NCBI GenBank assembly: GCA_900708905.1
Contig: CAADRB010000002.1
Coordinates: forward strand, 5,341,390-5,405,389
Source of the DNA: Hymenolepis diminuta
Taxonomy: Eukaryota; Platyhelminthes; Cestoda; Cyclophyllidea; Hymenolepididae
Direction of reading: 5' to 3'
Length of the DNA: 64,000 nt
The position numbers and the translations under genes are program-made. Below, one piece after another: positions 61,551 through 64,000 of the stretch (its first letter is position 1; the number at the start of each line of letters is the position of its first letter). A model generated the notes under the pieces. That model made no database searches, was not told where the DNA came from, and saw only the letters and a program-made list of their open reading frames with translations.

Positions 61551-64000
61551 CTAAAATAGGGAAATAATATATTGATTAACTGTTAAATAAGATCCCAATT
61601 AAATCAATACCAATTATTTTTATTGTCGAAAATATGATACGATATAATAAACGTTAAGGATAACTTTTTAAATAATAATTCCATTTGTTGACTTTTTGTT
61701 CAAATCACTACTTAGCTTTCCAACGCTTTTTCTTTTAATTCGTCCAATAAGTAAACTTTTTTAAAATTGAACTGACCTGAAGGATAATATAGTCGAGCAT
61801 TAATAATTCGTTTTAAAAGAAAAATTAAAGTTTTTATAAAATATAGTTGTTTAATAGATTAAACAAGTCAGCAAAAAGCAAAATTCATTTCGTTTTAAAA
61901 TAGCTTTAATTATTTGAGGATGGAAGAAATTATTTCCTATAAGCAGTTATCCTATTTTCGATTTGAATAATTACCTGAAATAATTTTATTATTAACTTGC
62001 TTTAAATCACAAATCGCTTAACTTTGGAGCTATTTTTAAATAATTCAATTTTATAATGAAATTTGTAATCTTTAGATTCAATATTAAGATTAAATATACG
62101 TGTTTGGAATTATATCGGTATAGGAATGAAATGGAGGAACAGAAAATAATATCCACTGATAAATATGAATCTTAATATCGGCTGAAAATTTTTCAACGTC
62201 TCTTCGAAGGTTACATTGGTCGAATGAGAATAAACTACCATCCATAAAAGTCATAAGCATTTATATAGCAATAAATAAAAACATTAATGCTAATAATATA
62301 ACACTATAACTAATCGCATTTGGGTTATTAAAACAGGTAATAGCAACCTTTTCTTCATGAAATGAAAAATTTGAATTAGCCGCTTCGAAATCCGTAAATA
62401 TTTCCGTGGGTTACAATTAACCTTATTTTTAATTTTCAGCACCTTAAATTTCTCGAAAATTTTGATATATGAAGGAATCGAATTTGAATCGTTTTTTCAA
62501 GTTTGTTCTTTATGCTCAAGGGTGTTCTAAACCTCAATTTCGACAAGTCACATTAGCTTTTTTGTCTTTAATTTATGTGGGCGAATATGATGCGATCGAT
62601 TACTGTAGTTTTACTATATTAAAATGGAAAATATGGCGTCTGGAAAGCTTTTGCCTCTCCATTACTCGAAGAGTATCAGTACATATGTCATACTTTGGAA
62701 CAATTATAATTCTGAGTATCAACTTTCAATACAGTATTTACTGAGAGTGGAGAAGAAAATAGGGGATATAAGTCTTGAACTTGAGATATCAACATTGGTG
62801 TGGTTGTGGTTAGTTGAGAGTTAATAATGACTTTCGAAGCTAAGCTTTCATGGCAAGCAGGTGCAAGTTATTAGTAAATGTCGGTTATTAAGAGAAAATT
62901 AATCTCATTCAGTTAGTATTGGTCTTATTGCGAAAGGAACTAAAGACCCGACTTAACCAGATTAAGAAGATCAGGAGGTGGTTTCGTTTCCACCTTCATA
63001 TTTAAAAGTCAATAGTTGATTTAGATCGATGATCAAAAGAACGGGATGGTATTAGATAATTTTATTTTGATGCAACATTGCATGAGATATTCCTACTATC
63101 ATAAAATAACCTCATTGAAACGACGCTACTATGTATTTTATTTTATATTTACCTGGTTGGCTACAATATGTGTTGTGGCCAAGATATCTATGATTAAAAC
63201 ATATTGCGCAGCGAAAGTAACGATGCTATCATTTAAGACAGTAAGGATAAAAAAATCATTTGTTTATCTCAGGTAGCCAAAAGAAACAAAGAGCTATAAT
63301 TCTACACGTGGAAATACTTTCTAAGAGAGTATCATGTGATGCTCTCGACAACTTTCTAATAAAGTACTCACAACAAAAATACGCATAAAAACAATTTGCC
63401 TGATTTCAGGTAAAAAGTTTTCACTTCAGCGGTGCTTCTGTTCGTGTAAATCTGTGAAAAAGTTGATCAGAGAAATAAACAAGCTTTCATTGACTCAGGC
63501 TAATATCTTATATTCACAAATCATTCGTAAGTAGTTTTACTTGTATTTTTTAGTTTTATTAAGATCTTCCAAATAGAAAAAGCACAGTCAAGTATTTTTT
63601 GGGCAATCCAAAATAAGGGACTTTTACAATTAGTAATATTGCTTATGTAGAGCAGAGTAGAATGAGCTTTTAATCTTGTAGGGACAATTAAACAGTAAAA
63701 TAGGGTAATTGGGGATTGGGAGGGGTAAGGTTTGAGTAAAGTGGGGAATAACGTCAAGGCATGAAAGGAATCTTACTTCATTCGAATTCAGAATTAAGCA
63801 ATTGGTCAAACTTTGCTAAATGTACCTAGACTTAACCCCTGGACTCTACAGTGCTCCATGTGTACATTATACAGACCTAATTGCCCAGTTATCGAACTAA
63901 TATGGTGGAAAATTTATTGGAAAGTATTAATTCCTGCATATTTTGAAATTTAACTATTAAGAGTGCCATCTTTTAGTCGATTCCAAATGATTGATGGTGC
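61551..64000 (-). other. intron or 5' flank upstream of the first visible ELK exon
   Basis: The first visible exon starts in phase 0 after an acceptor, so this is intron sequence unless an upstream exon is hidden in it. I looked on the minus strand for PAS-domain strings typical of ELK channels and found none. The open frames here on both strands are AT-rich and lack family motifs. Confidence 0.6.

Noticed and set aside
1..64000. CRISPR arrays, rRNA, operons and other prokaryotic features
   Set aside because: Exon-intron structure and composition show animal nuclear DNA; no regularly spaced repeats or rRNA-like sequence were seen.

Overview
The window looks like non-coding-rich DNA from an animal nuclear genome. 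It is AT-rich, coding exons are short and separated by introns of about 1.3 to 10 kb with GT..AG ends, and decayed retroelement pieces are scattered through it. The species cannot be fixed from this sequence. An AT-rich invertebrate, possibly a flatworm or other lophotrochozoan, would fit, but that is a guess.

The one clearly supported gene lies on the minus strand from about 61550 down to 21518. Nine exons join with matching reading phases at all eight introns and encode 828 residues of an ELK-type (KCNH3/4/8-like, EAG superfamily) voltage-gated potassium channel. Visible in order are S1, S2, S3, the charged S4, S5, the pore with filter SVGFGN, S6, the C-linker, the cyclic-nucleotide-binding-homology domain, a Ser/Pro-rich tail and a short C-terminal coiled coil. 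The N-terminal PAS domain and start codon are missing; they should lie upstream, beyond 64000 or in an exon I could not recognise between 61551 and 64000. A poly(A) signal candidate is at 21186-21191.

The introns carry old mobile DNA. A frameshifted Ty3/gypsy-type integrase remnant lies in intron 7 (28460-29300). tRNA-like SINE copies lie in introns 3, 5 and 6. Two further dispersed repeat families are shared between introns and the downstream flank. Introns 6 and 7 also hold unrecognised short reading frames that may be gene or element debris.

From 1 to about 21 kb, downstream of the channel gene, no complete gene is evident. This part holds a second probable gypsy integrase fragment (about 4.4 kb), one SINE copy (about 9 kb), two diverged direct copies of an AT-rich repeat (11.0 and 12.2 kb), and three exon-like open stretches on the minus strand (11.6-12.0, 15.2-15.4 and 15.9-16.1 kb). 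Those stretches could be a small unrecognised gene or a pseudogene. No CRISPR array, rRNA, canonical tRNA, operon or other prokaryotic feature was seen. I found no convincing new system: the strongest content is the channel gene, and the most open questions are the exon-like fragments and the repeat families.
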